From a virus, in the IMG/VR virus record IMGVR_UViG_3300009175_000009, positions 1 to 48,523 of that record: 48,523 bases of DNA; one strand, 5' to 3'. Each line of letters opens with the position of its first letter. The first letter of the stretch is position 1. The notes below the pieces were generated by a model. The model did not search any database. It was not told the DNA's origin and saw only the letters and a list, made by a program, of their open reading frames with translations. A program made the position numbers and the translations under genes. Positions 23,787 to 29,945 of this stretch are shown here, in pieces.

Positions 23787-23820
23787 GCCGCCTGCCGCAC
23801 AGCGGGCCTATACAGGCGGC
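23787..23820 (+). terminator. Hairpin between convergent genes
   Basis: GCCGCCTG (23787-23794) pairs with CAGGCGGC (23813-23820), directly at the stop of the minus-strand gene. No long T-run, so it may be a weak or factor-assisted terminator. The remaining 23708-23786 holds no gene. Confidence 0.45.
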
Positions 23821-24339
23821 TTACACGGGCGGAGCTTCCACAGTCTGATTCCGAAATAGCACCTCGTCTTCGGGCGACCTGAAGGCATAGAGTATCATGT
23901 CTCCGGTGACAAGGGCTAAAACGTCACACTTACCGTTCTGGAACTGGCGGTTTTTGCAGTGCTGAACAAGACTCGTGGTCTTGTACATTTTGCCAGTCGA
24001 TACCTGTACGGTGAGCAGGCGGTCGCCGATACCCACAACGAGATCATGCCCACACCCCGCCGAGATCGCACGGTAAACGTCCCACCCACGTCGAAGCATA
24101 TCGACAGAAACGATTAGCTCATGGGCCGCACCCGTATCGCTGTTGCACTTGCAGCTTGACGTTGCGGATGTGGTTCGGAGGAATCGTGTGCCAGAACAAT
24201 CCCAGATATGATCGGCAGTAGCGATGCGTCGCCGCACTGATCGCCTAGCCGCGTTTGATGCACAAGATCGAGAGCAGAACATCTGGTTGGCGTTGCCGCT
24301 GTACCGCCCTCCGCAGAAATCACAGTAGCCTAACATCAT
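23821..24339 (-). CDS. Zinc-finger PD-(D/E)XK endonuclease-like protein
   Basis: ATG 24339 follows GGAG; 172 residues. N-terminal zinc finger (CDFCGG ... CSRSC), basic linker, then H-E-L-I-V-S-V-D-M-L-R-R-G-W-D-V, G-H-D-L-V-V-G-I-G and L-L-T-V-Q-V-S-T-G-K. The Glu, Asp and Q-V-x-T pattern matches PD-(D/E)XK nucleases of the phage/intron-associated group; the usual Lys after Q-V is Ser here, with Lys two residues later. A possible mobile nuclease, supported by an interleaved-stem leader like those of the HNH genes. Confidence 0.65.
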   Translation of the reverse strand: MMLGYCDFCGGRYSGNANQMFCSRSCASNAARRSVRRRIATADHIWDCSGTRFLRTTSATSSCKCNSDTGAAHELIVSVDMLRRGWDVYRAISAGCGHDLVVGIGDRLLTVQVSTGKMYKTTSLVQHCKNRQFQNGKCDVLALVTGDMILYAFRSPEDEVLFRNQTVEAPPV

Positions 24340-24347
24340 TAGACTCC

Positions 24348-24425
24348 ACCCGCCCGCCGTGCATGGCCATACCACTGGAGACGCACAGCGGGACGGGTAG
24401 GTTTGGTTTGTTAGGTGGTATGGCC
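24348..24425 (-). promoter_or_regulatory. Interleaved-stem leader (copy 4) before PD-(D/E)XK gene
   Basis: Reading the minus strand: b GGCCATACCAC (24425-24415), d ACCCGTCC (24398-24391), b' GTGGTATGGCC (24375-24365), d' GGGCGGGT (24355-24348), with d' touching the GGAG ribosome site. Same b-d-b'-d' order and similar d/d' sequence as the HNH leaders, but different b sequence and a different nuclease family. Confidence 0.6.
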
Positions 24426-24436
24426 GAACAGCAGTC

Positions 24437-24465
24437 ATAATAGCACAAACCAGCCCTGTGACCAA
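24437..24465 (-). promoter_or_regulatory. Sigma-70-like promoter of PD-(D/E)XK gene
   Basis: Minus strand TTGGTC, 17 nt, TATTAT, just before stem b of the leader. Between here and 24529 nothing else is seen. Confidence 0.55.
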
Positions 24466-24528
24466 CCTGGCCCTTCGGCAGTCGCCAGTGACCAACCTCG
24501 GTGACCAAGTTCCGGTATTTGATTCAAT

Positions 24529-24549
24529 TGGCACAGCGTTCGCATGATA
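24529..24549 (+). promoter_or_regulatory. Sigma-54-type promoter
   Basis: TGGCACAGCGTTCGCATGATA, GG-N10-GC. Drives the gene at 24606. Confidence 0.85.
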
Positions 24550-24605
24550 TGCCTCCTAGAAATACAACCTCGCGGGCCAACGCCCGCCCAAGCAAGGAAA
24601 CGAAC

Positions 24606-24911
24606 ATGACCGCCACAACGATTCAACTGTCCGCCCTGGCTGACGTGATCCAAGTTTACAGCGGCAGGGCGAACGCCTGCTGCTGCGGATGCAGCGGCAA
24701 GCATACCGTAGCCTCGGCCCACCGAGCCGAAGCGGCCCGACGCTGCGGATACGCGGTGGCTGACGAGGACGTCAGCGACCGCACGGTCAAGCTGATCTAC
24801 AACAAGGTCGCAAAAGCCGCCGAGGCCGGTGTCGAGTTCATTTGCACGGGCGAGTCGAACTGCTGGTCGGTCGATGTCGGCAGCCGCACGTATTGCCTGT
24901 ACATAGCATAA
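24606..24911 (+). CDS. Hypothetical protein with C-C-C-G-C-S motif (101 aa)
   Basis: AAGGAAACGAAC precedes ATG 24606. 101 residues with an N-terminal C-C-C-G-C-S-G-K-H and two later Cys. The pattern A-C-C-C-G-C-S-G-x-H is seen in small phage proteins of unknown role. Monocistronic between two sigma-54 promoters. Confidence 0.65.
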   Translation: MTATTIQLSALADVIQVYSGRANACCCGCSGKHTVASAHRAEAARRCGYAVADEDVSDRTVKLIYNKVAKAAEAGVEFICTGESNCWSVDVGSRTYCLYIA

Positions 24912-24923
24912 AGCAGATTCGGC

Positions 24924-24944
24924 TGGCACGCCATTCGCATGATA
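24924..24944 (+). promoter_or_regulatory. Sigma-54-type promoter
   Basis: TGGCACGCCATTCGCATGATA, GG-N10-GC. Followed by a 230-nt structured leader. Confidence 0.85.
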
Positions 24945-24954
24945 TGCCAGCCGA

Positions 24955-25175
24955 TAGCACCCTGCCGGTAAGCCCGCAAAGAATCGTCGCGGGCCTTGGT
25001 GCAACCCACCGACCGCCGTTAAGCCAGCACCTAGCAGGACTCGTCGCTGGCCGGTCGGAAACCGCTGAACCCACGGCGGTAAGCCCTAGCGAGGCTTTGT
25101 GGGGTCTTTTCTTCGGACGGGTTAGGTGGGCGAGGGCTCGTAGCTCCTCGCCCACCAACCTCCTAAGCATAGCAG
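24955..25175 (+). ncRNA. Long structured leader or small RNA
   Basis: No convincing gene in about 235 nt. Stems visible: GCACC ... GGTGC enclosing GCCCGC/GCGGGC; CCGACCG ... CGGTCGG enclosing GCCAGC/GCTGGC; and GGCGAGG ... CCTCGCC near 25121-25152 just before the small gene at 25183. A multi-domain RNA transcribed from the promoter at 24924. Confidence 0.5.
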
Positions 25176-25182
25176 GTGAACC

Positions 25183-25296
25183 ATGAACGGTAAACGAGCC
25201 ATCAAAAAGAGCAGCAGGAACAACCCAGTGAAGAAGTCGCTGCGGTTGGTGAAGGCCAAGGTTCGCAAGCTGCATCTCAAAGAGCATAAGAACTAA
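25183..25296 (+). CDS. Very small basic protein (37 aa)
   Basis: AGCAGGTGAACC precedes the ATG. 37 residues, over one third Lys/Arg (MNGKRAIKKSSRNN start). Followed closely by AAGGA for the next gene. Probably real from spacing; role unknown, perhaps RNA or DNA binding. Confidence 0.45.
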   Translation: MNGKRAIKKSSRNNPVKKSLRLVKAKVRKLHLKEHKN

Positions 25297-25307
25297 GGAA
25301 CCTGAAC

Positions 25308-25571
25308 GTGATACAGGCACTGAAAGATCTGGTCGCCGCCGACCAAACCGAGGTCGCGGCCATCAAACGGCAGTTGCGTCAGCACCGCAAGGAGCGATAC
25401 GAGCAACTGGCTCTGACTCTGATGGCCGAGTTCAACCTGCCCCGCGACCGTGTGGATTGCCACATCGCAGAGGGCCGACTGCGTAATACCGACTTCGTTG
25501 AAGTTTGCCGTATTGCCGAGCGTCAGAGCATCGCTTCGCGGAGACAACTTGATCAAGGAGTTCGACGATGA
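25308..25571 (+). CDS. Hypothetical helical protein (87 aa)
   Basis: GTG 25308 with AAGGA upstream. 87 residues, Arg/Gln-rich helices. ATGA overlap with the next gene. No motif recognised. Confidence 0.55.
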   Translation: MIQALKDLVAADQTEVAAIKRQLRQHRKERYEQLALTLMAEFNLPRDRVDCHIAEGRLRNTDFVEVCRIAERQSIASRRQLDQGVRR

Positions 25572-25924
25572 ACGCAAACGAACCAACAATTCTCAGCAGC
25601 GAAGAAGCTGGCGTGAGGATCACCCTCACGCCCGACAAAAAGGAATGGCTGGAGCAGGGCCTGAAGATCGAGTGCCTGAAGGTGGACTGCGGACGCGAGT
25701 TTGAAGTGGGCCACATCCTCGATCCCTATGGCCCCGCGCCAGCCCTGCGTCTCGACGCTCCGCTGGGCGTCCGCACCGTAGCCCTAATCCTGAAGGCTTT
25801 GGAACTGCGACTTGTATGTATTCCTCCTGGGCCAGCCAATGGGCCTACAACGGGCTACCAGGCTGAAACAGGGGCCGAACGGTCGCATCGGGCCGCGACC
25901 CAATGGCCAGATTTCACCCAATGA
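25568..25924 (+). CDS. Hypothetical protein (118 aa)
   Basis: ATGA-coupled. 118 residues; the last 35 (after R-L-V-C-I-P-P-G) are low-complexity and unlike the rest, so the 3' end may have been altered by recombination near the promoter at 25952. Confidence 0.55.
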   Translation: MNANEPTILSSEEAGVRITLTPDKKEWLEQGLKIECLKVDCGREFEVGHILDPYGPAPALRLDAPLGVRTVALILKALELRLVCIPPGPANGPTTGYQAETGAERSHRAATQWPDFTQ

Positions 25925-25951
25925 GACGTAGACCGTCGAATTCGGATTTAT

Positions 25952-25972
25952 TGGCACGGCATTCGCATGATA
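25952..25972 (+). promoter_or_regulatory. Sigma-54-type promoter of a structured RNA
   Basis: TGGCACGGCATTCGCATGATA, GG-N10-GC, preceded by GAATTC. The next 280 nt contain no plausible gene. Confidence 0.85.
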
Positions 25973-25974
25973 TG

Positions 25975-26255
25975 CTTACCGTTCCTGCGGCCCTTGCCTG
26001 AGTGAGGTGAAGGCCCGACAAGCGAGGTGCGAAGTACAAGCAATACCGGCTCCGTCCCCCGACGCCAAGATCGAGGGCACGAGGCCGCAGGAGCGAACGG
26101 TCCTTAGAACGCGGGGTAAAACCTGCGGGTCAGGTCTTACGGGAGTAAGACCGCAGCGGTTCGATTCCGCAGGGATCACCTCAGAAACCGAACTGGCTCG
26201 AAAATCATGGCTGGGCAACACTCGCGCGTGAGCCCACGGGTTCCTGCGGCCCCAA
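25975..26255 (+). ncRNA. Candidate structured non-coding RNA
   Basis: Lies between two sigma-54 promoters and has no plausible coding frame. TGAGGTGA (26003-26010) pairs with TCACCTCA (26176-26183). Inside are GGTCTTAC/GTAAGACC (26133-26152) and a tRNA T-arm-like GCGG-TTCGATT-CCGC (26156-26170). GTTCCTGCGGCCC occurs twice (25981-25993 and 26240-26252); both copies can pair with GGCCGCAG at 26083-26090, implying alternative folds. I could not fit a tRNA, RNase P, 6S or SRP RNA. Confidence 0.6.
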
Positions 26256-26281
26256 GAGCAGTTCGGTGGATTCACAGCGAA

Positions 26282-26302
26282 TGGCACAGCCTTCGCATGA
26301 TA
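26282..26302 (+). promoter_or_regulatory. Sigma-54-type promoter
   Basis: TGGCACAGCCTTCGCATGATA, GG-N10-GC. Followed by a GCGGCGTC/GACGCCGC hairpin (26350-26370) and then the HNH module. Confidence 0.85.
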
Positions 26303-26360
26303 GGGTAGGCAGAAAGCAAACACGACCGAGTCGGGTGACGGCCCAAAGTGCGGCGTCCCG

Positions 26361-26388
26361 TTGACGCCGCAGGTAAACCGACTAGAAT
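26361..26388 (+). promoter_or_regulatory. Sigma-70-like promoter of HNH/AP2 gene (copy 2)
   Basis: TTGACG, 16 nt, TAGAAT; the -35 box overlaps the 3' arm of a GC-rich hairpin. Same geometry as 16310-16337. Confidence 0.7.
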
Positions 26389-26400
26389 AAGGGCAGTCGG

Positions 26401-26486
26401 TTGACCTCACAACTTGGCCGACAAACGAATCATGACTAACCAACCCGTCCTGCGTGACTTGTGAGGTCAAACGTGGGGCGGGTTGG
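26401..26486 (+). promoter_or_regulatory. Interleaved-stem leader (copy 2)
   Basis: b TTGACCTCACAA (26401-26412) pairs with b' TTGTGAGGTCAA (26459-26470), 12 bp. d CCAACCCGTCCTGCGT (26440-26455) pairs with d' ACGTGGGGCGGGTTGG (26471-26486), 16 bp with G-U pairs. b' and d' are contiguous, so both full stems cannot coexist easily. Compensatory differences from copy 1 support the b:b' pairing. Confidence 0.7.
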
Positions 26487-26506
26487 CGTCATTTCGGAGT
26501 TATATT

Positions 26507-27004
26507 ATGTCGCGTAATCCAGTTGGTACGGCGTGGCGGGACATGAAGTACCGCTGTTTTAATTCAAGCCACCAAGCCTATTTTAACTATGGTGGTCGTG
26601 GAATTACGGTCTGCTTGGGTTTACAAGATTTTACTAAGTTCACCCAGGTTCTAGGCCCACGACCAGAAGGCTACACTCTTGACCGCGAAGATAACGAGGG
26701 TAGCTACACCTGTGGTGAATGCGACCAGTGCCGGGAGAATGAGTGGGTGAAGAACGTAAGGTGGGCTACGCGAAGTGATCAGCAGCTTAACCGAAGGACA
26801 ACGAATCATACCGTACTGTACAGGGGTGTAAGTCTCCATCTTGGAAAGTACTACTTAGCCCAAATTCGCTGTAACGGGTTACTACAATACGTGGGGTGTT
26901 TTCCTACGGCAAGGGAAGCCGCCATCGCGTACAACCAGGCGGCTACAGCCATTCGAGGGGCGAACGCTAAGATAAACCGAATTCGGATTCAGACCGGCAC
27001 GTGA
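26507..27004 (+). CDS. HNH-type endonuclease with AP2 domain
   Basis: ATG 26507 with CGGAG upstream; 165 residues. N-terminal half has W-R-D-M-K-Y-R-C, NYGGRGITVC, T-L-D-R-E-D-N-E-G-S-Y, V-R-W-A-T and Q-L-N-R-R, as in the 12745 protein; the C-terminal half is an AP2 domain (YRGVSLHLGKYYLAQI ... FPTAREAAIAYNQAA). Homing-type nuclease with its own promoter and competing-stem leader. The end (R-I-Q-T-G-T) is encoded by the next sigma-54 promoter. Confidence 0.85.
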   Translation: MSRNPVGTAWRDMKYRCFNSSHQAYFNYGGRGITVCLGLQDFTKFTQVLGPRPEGYTLDREDNEGSYTCGECDQCRENEWVKNVRWATRSDQQLNRRTTNHTVLYRGVSLHLGKYYLAQIRCNGLLQYVGCFPTAREAAIAYNQAATAIRGANAKINRIRIQTGT

Positions 27005-27015
27005 TTCGCATGTTA
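26995..27015 (+). promoter_or_regulatory. Sigma-54-type promoter
   Basis: CGGCACGTGATTCGCATGTTA, GG-N10-GC, preceded by GAATTC; nuclease stop TGA inside. Drives 27107 and 27737. Confidence 0.75.
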
Positions 27016-27106
27016 ATTCTTCTGAAATAGGTAGGCTAACCGATAGTAATAAACGCTTACGGTTCACCCGCCTCGGTTCTATAAACCACAAACCCCTGAA
27101 ACGACC

Positions 27107-27733
27107 ATGCTAGACAAAACATTCATCCTCGGCGGCAAGGCCATCTTCACCCTTGAGGTTTCGCCGGCCTTCCAAGCAGCCAACGCGAGTGCCAAGCCGC
27201 ACTATACCTACAAGGTCACGCACAAGGCCCCGACCCCGCAGTACCCAAACGAGAAGTGGTTCGTGGCCCTGCTGACCGGCCCTGATAACACCAACGACTA
27301 TCAGTACCAGGGGATGCTCGACGCCGCGACCGGAATTTTCATTCGCGGCAAGAAGGCCCTGCCCGAGACCTGCCACCCCCTGCGGCTGTTCGCCCGAACC
27401 ATGAAGGCGATTTGGGAAGGCCGCAGCGAGCAGATCGAAGCGGCTGGTTTCAGCCTGCACCACGAAGGACGGTGCGGCTGCTGCGGTCGCCGCCTGACCA
27501 CCCCGGCCAGCATCGAGCTGGGCATCGGGCCTGAGTGTGCCGCGAAGCGAGGCTTGGGCCTTGCGGTCGCCGCCGTACACGCGGCTGACGAGGATATCGA
27601 CCTTACGGCAGAGCAGCGGGGCGTGCTGAACGCTCTGGGTGTAGAACCTACAGCCGCTGCCCAAAAAGCCCTTGTGCGGGCGGGCATTCCGACCTACAAC
27701 ACGCCCAACGTACAGCTTTCCCTTTTGAGCTAA
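27107..27733 (+). CDS. DUF6011-like zinc protein (208 aa)
   Basis: 208 residues. Residues about 122-148 have G-R-C-G-C-C-G-R-R-L-T-T-P-A-S-I-E-L-G-I-G-P-E-C, the short zinc-binding signature of the DUF6011-type domain found in many phage proteins. The N-terminal 110 residues form a beta-rich region; the C-terminus is helical. Role unknown; the domain often accompanies DNA-processing proteins. Recognised by motif only. Confidence 0.65.
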   Translation: MLDKTFILGGKAIFTLEVSPAFQAANASAKPHYTYKVTHKAPTPQYPNEKWFVALLTGPDNTNDYQYQGMLDAATGIFIRGKKALPETCHPLRLFARTMKAIWEGRSEQIEAAGFSLHHEGRCGCCGRRLTTPASIELGIGPECAAKRGLGLAVAAVHAADEDIDLTAEQRGVLNALGVEPTAAAQKALVRAGIPTYNTPNVQLSLLS

Positions 27734-27736
27734 ACT

Positions 27737-27925
27737 ATGGATGACCTAACCAGAAAGCTGATCAGCAAGTGTTCGTACCAGCAAGACTTCGCGGCAGCCC
27801 TGAAATTTGCCGCCGACGTCTTGGCGATTCTGAACAAGCACGATGCCGATCAGCCGACCATCCTGATGTCATCCATCGAGTTGTACGAAACTGAAAAAGT
27901 AGTAAACGGCACGTCAAGTGCATGA
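27737..27925 (+). CDS. Hypothetical protein ending in a promoter (62 aa)
   Basis: 62 residues, helical. Its last codons N-G-T-S-S-A-stop are encoded by the sigma-54 promoter at 27906, in the same frame as the HNH gene ends. No motif recognised. Confidence 0.5.
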   Translation: MDDLTRKLISKCSYQQDFAAALKFAADVLAILNKHDADQPTILMSSIELYETEKVVNGTSSA

Positions 27926-27926
27926 T
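27906..27926 (+). promoter_or_regulatory. Sigma-54-type promoter
   Basis: CGGCACGTCAAGTGCATGATA, GG-N10-GC. Leader includes CCGCC-AACGC-GGCGG. Drives 28009. Confidence 0.8.
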
Positions 27927-28008
27927 ATGCCCAACGGAAAAACAACCGCCAACGCGGCGGTCACCGTGTCCAGTATGATAGCAACCTGAAGAACTAAGGA
28001 GTTCCACC

Positions 28009-28611
28009 ATGCCCGAAAACCGACCTATGCCCGCCCCGACCGAACTGGTCAACGAGTCCATCGAGTTCAGCCAAGACCTCTTGGAGGCCGCTCAGAACTT
28101 CGCCCGCAGCAAGCCGTGGAAGGGCGACCTCGACCTGCGTATCGCCAAGTTCCGCGAGTTTCACGACGCCATTTGCGGCGGCAGCGGCCCGGCCCTGATG
28201 ATCGACATCGACGATGTCGAGACCAACAGTGGGGAGAGCCGCTTCAACCCGGAAATGAACGCCATCGAGATCAATGGTAAGCTCTCGGTGGTGACGTATC
28301 TGTTCCTGTACTTCATGAGCGTGGCCTTTGAGGACGTACAGCGAGGCACGTTCGACGGAGTCGAGCCGATGGTCAAGGCCATGACCTTGTTCAAGAAGGT
28401 CTTCCCCCGCAGCTTCGCCCGCCTTCGCGGCGAGAACGGTATTTTTGTCGCGGGTGGCCTGCACCGCGACCACAACCTTCCCGTCGCCGCCCCGAGCCAA
28501 GCACCGGCCCTGGGTACGGAGAGCGACCCGCAGGTGTTGCCTCCCGCCCCGCAGGTGATCGACATCACCAGCAAGCCGACCCGCACCGACGAGGAGGTCG
28601 GCGAACTGTAA
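28009..28611 (+). CDS. Hypothetical protein with G-E-L tail (200 aa)
   Basis: AAGGAG precedes the ATG. 200 residues: helical N-terminus, then strands and a hydrophobic helix (LSVVTYLFLYFMSVAFEDV), K-K-V-F-P-R-S-F-A-R, and a Pro-rich tail ending E-E-V-G-E-L. The layout recalls phage zincin-like proteins, where the hydrophobic helix would carry H-E-x-x-H; here that motif is absent, so any enzymatic role is doubtful. Confidence 0.6.
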   Translation: MPENRPMPAPTELVNESIEFSQDLLEAAQNFARSKPWKGDLDLRIAKFREFHDAICGGSGPALMIDIDDVETNSGESRFNPEMNAIEINGKLSVVTYLFLYFMSVAFEDVQRGTFDGVEPMVKAMTLFKKVFPRSFARLRGENGIFVAGGLHRDHNLPVAAPSQAPALGTESDPQVLPPAPQVIDITSKPTRTDEEVGEL

Positions 28612-28715
28612 TCCTGAACGGTGGGCTCAGCATCCGAGCGTAATCGGGTCAAACCGAGTTGACGGTGCTGAGCCTGCCGACCAAGCAACGCACGGCCCGC
28701 CTGGGTCTACGATAT

Positions 28716-29156
28716 ATGAACACAAAACTACGCACGAAGATCGACGAATTCCTTCAGCACCGGCGGAAGAGTGAGGCTGGAGGCTGGGCCAAGATCACGA
28801 ACGACGACGTCACGAAGCTGGAGGAGATCATCCGACTGCTGATCGAAGCCAAGTGCAAGCCCGACTCCGAGGGCGAGCGACCCATCGAGTTCATGCTCAT
28901 CAACCGTCGCACGCACCACAGCATGAACTACTGCGCCCTGCCCTACGACGCGTGGATCCGTCACGACGATGCTGATCTTCCGCCGCCAGCGACCGCCGAC
29001 GAAATCATGGACCTGGCAATGCTGAACCTGGGCCTCGCCAGCGGCGACGTGACCCAGCAGTATCGCCAGCAGCGGCACGACCGCACCGAAGCCGCACAGC
29101 GGGCCAAGAGCGAGCCCAAGCCGCGGGCTGACGATATCGAAGACGAGGATAACTGA
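28716..29156 (+). CDS. Hypothetical protein (146 aa)
   Basis: ATG 28716 has no clear ribosome site; TTG 28659 in frame is an alternative but overlaps a 9-bp inverted repeat (GGCTCAGCA/TGCTGAGCC, 28624-28676) that may be a terminator for the previous gene. 146 residues, helical, acidic C-terminus (IEDEDN). Function unknown. Confidence 0.55.
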   Translation: MNTKLRTKIDEFLQHRRKSEAGGWAKITNDDVTKLEEIIRLLIEAKCKPDSEGERPIEFMLINRRTHHSMNYCALPYDAWIRHDDADLPPPATADEIMDLAMLNLGLASGDVTQQYRQQRHDRTEAAQRAKSEPKPRADDIEDEDN

Positions 29157-29169
29157 CGAAGGGTCATCG

Positions 29170-29198
29170 TTGACACAAGGCCCAACGTGTACTATGCT
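29170..29198 (+). promoter_or_regulatory. Strong sigma-70-like promoter of the tRNA/tmRNA unit
   Basis: TTGACA, 17 nt, TATGCT: close to consensus. The spacer and -10 lie in the left arm of a perfect 15-bp inverted repeat (29180-29194 with 29217-29231), which could be an operator or a transcript hairpin. A second 13-bp hairpin (29292-29322) follows before the tRNA. Confidence 0.75.
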
Positions 29199-29344
29199 GC
29201 GGTTCAGCCGCGTGCTTAGTACACGTTGGGCTTCAAATAATAGGGACGGGAGCATCACCGAGGGATGTTACCGAGGTGGTGGATAGAAACGCGGGAGTGG
29301 AGGTGATGAACCTCCACTCCCGTGCCCGAGTCTGGTAAGTATGA

Positions 29345-29418
29345 CGCGGAGTGGAGCAGTCCGGTAGCTCATGAGATTCATAATCTCAAGGTCGCAGGTT
29401 CAAATCCTGTCTCCGCCA
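29345..29418 (+). tRNA. tRNA with CAT anticodon (Met or Ile2)
   Basis: Cloverleaf: acceptor CGCGGAG/CTCCGCC with a C1 x C72 mismatch, D-arm GAGC/GCTC, anticodon stem TGAGA/TCTCA with loop TTCATAA, T-arm GCAGG-TTCAAAT-CCTGT. The 1-72 mismatch recalls initiators, but the anticodon stem lacks the three G-C pairs of initiator tRNA, so elongator Met or lysidine-modified Ile is as likely. CCA is not encoded. Confidence 0.75.
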
Positions 29419-29496
29419 CTCGTAGCCATCAGGCTAGGTTAGGTCGCCCGCACGAACGCCGACAGCGTGCGGGACGGCAGCAGATTGTCGGCAACC

Positions 29497-29872
29497 GGGG
29501 GCGAATTGGATTCGACCGGGCAGCTAGAAGATTGAGTTGCGTGTCGTGGTTGGTCAGCAGGCCACGTTAATAGCCGACCAAAAACTTACTTGCCAAAAAC
29601 AAGTTCGAGAAGGCTCCGGCCTTCGCCCTCGTGGCCTAATAACCACGAGCCGACTGCGAACCCATCCGAGAGGTTCAAAAGCCGGCTGTAAACTCGGATC
29701 GTTCACGGTCGCTGCTGGTCACGCCGTGGATTAAAAATGCTACCGGCTGGTCGAACGACAACCCTGTTGATCCGGGGATCGCGAGACGACAGCTTGCAAA
29801 TAGGATCGACTACACACGTAGACGCTTGATCGGAAATGTCGCGGGACGCGGGTTCGATCCCCGCCGCCTCCA
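29497..29872 (+). ncRNA. ssrA: tmRNA (transfer-messenger RNA)
   Basis: 5' end GGGGGCG-AATTGGATTCGACC and 3' end GGGTTCGATCC-CCGCCGCCTCC-A are the conserved tmRNA termini; GGGGGCG pairs with CGCCTCC as the acceptor stem. The tag frame begins at GCC 29592 and reads A-K-N-K-F-E-K-A-P-A-F-A-L-V-A followed by two TAA codons at 29637-29642, a normal hydrophobic degradation tag. It rescues stalled ribosomes and marks incomplete proteins. Phage-borne tmRNA is rare but known. Confidence 0.93.
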
Positions 29873-29945
29873 CTAGGCCGACTGCACGCCGGGACTACAT
29901 CTACCATGAACGAAGATGTCTCGGCAAACACCTCGTCGGCCTTTT

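Noticed and set aside
26110-26180. A class II tRNA in the structured RNA region
   Set aside because: The T-arm and a long variable-like arm are present, but no anticodon stem-loop or matching acceptor 5' strand can be placed.
16456-27004. IscB-like nuclease with guide RNA
   Set aside because: The HNH proteins are only 165-173 residues with AP2 domains and have no RuvC domain; the leaders do not resemble a known guide RNA.
29537-29734. Protein-coding frame within the tmRNA
   Set aside because: The region is explained by the tmRNA; only the 15-residue tag is expected to be translated.
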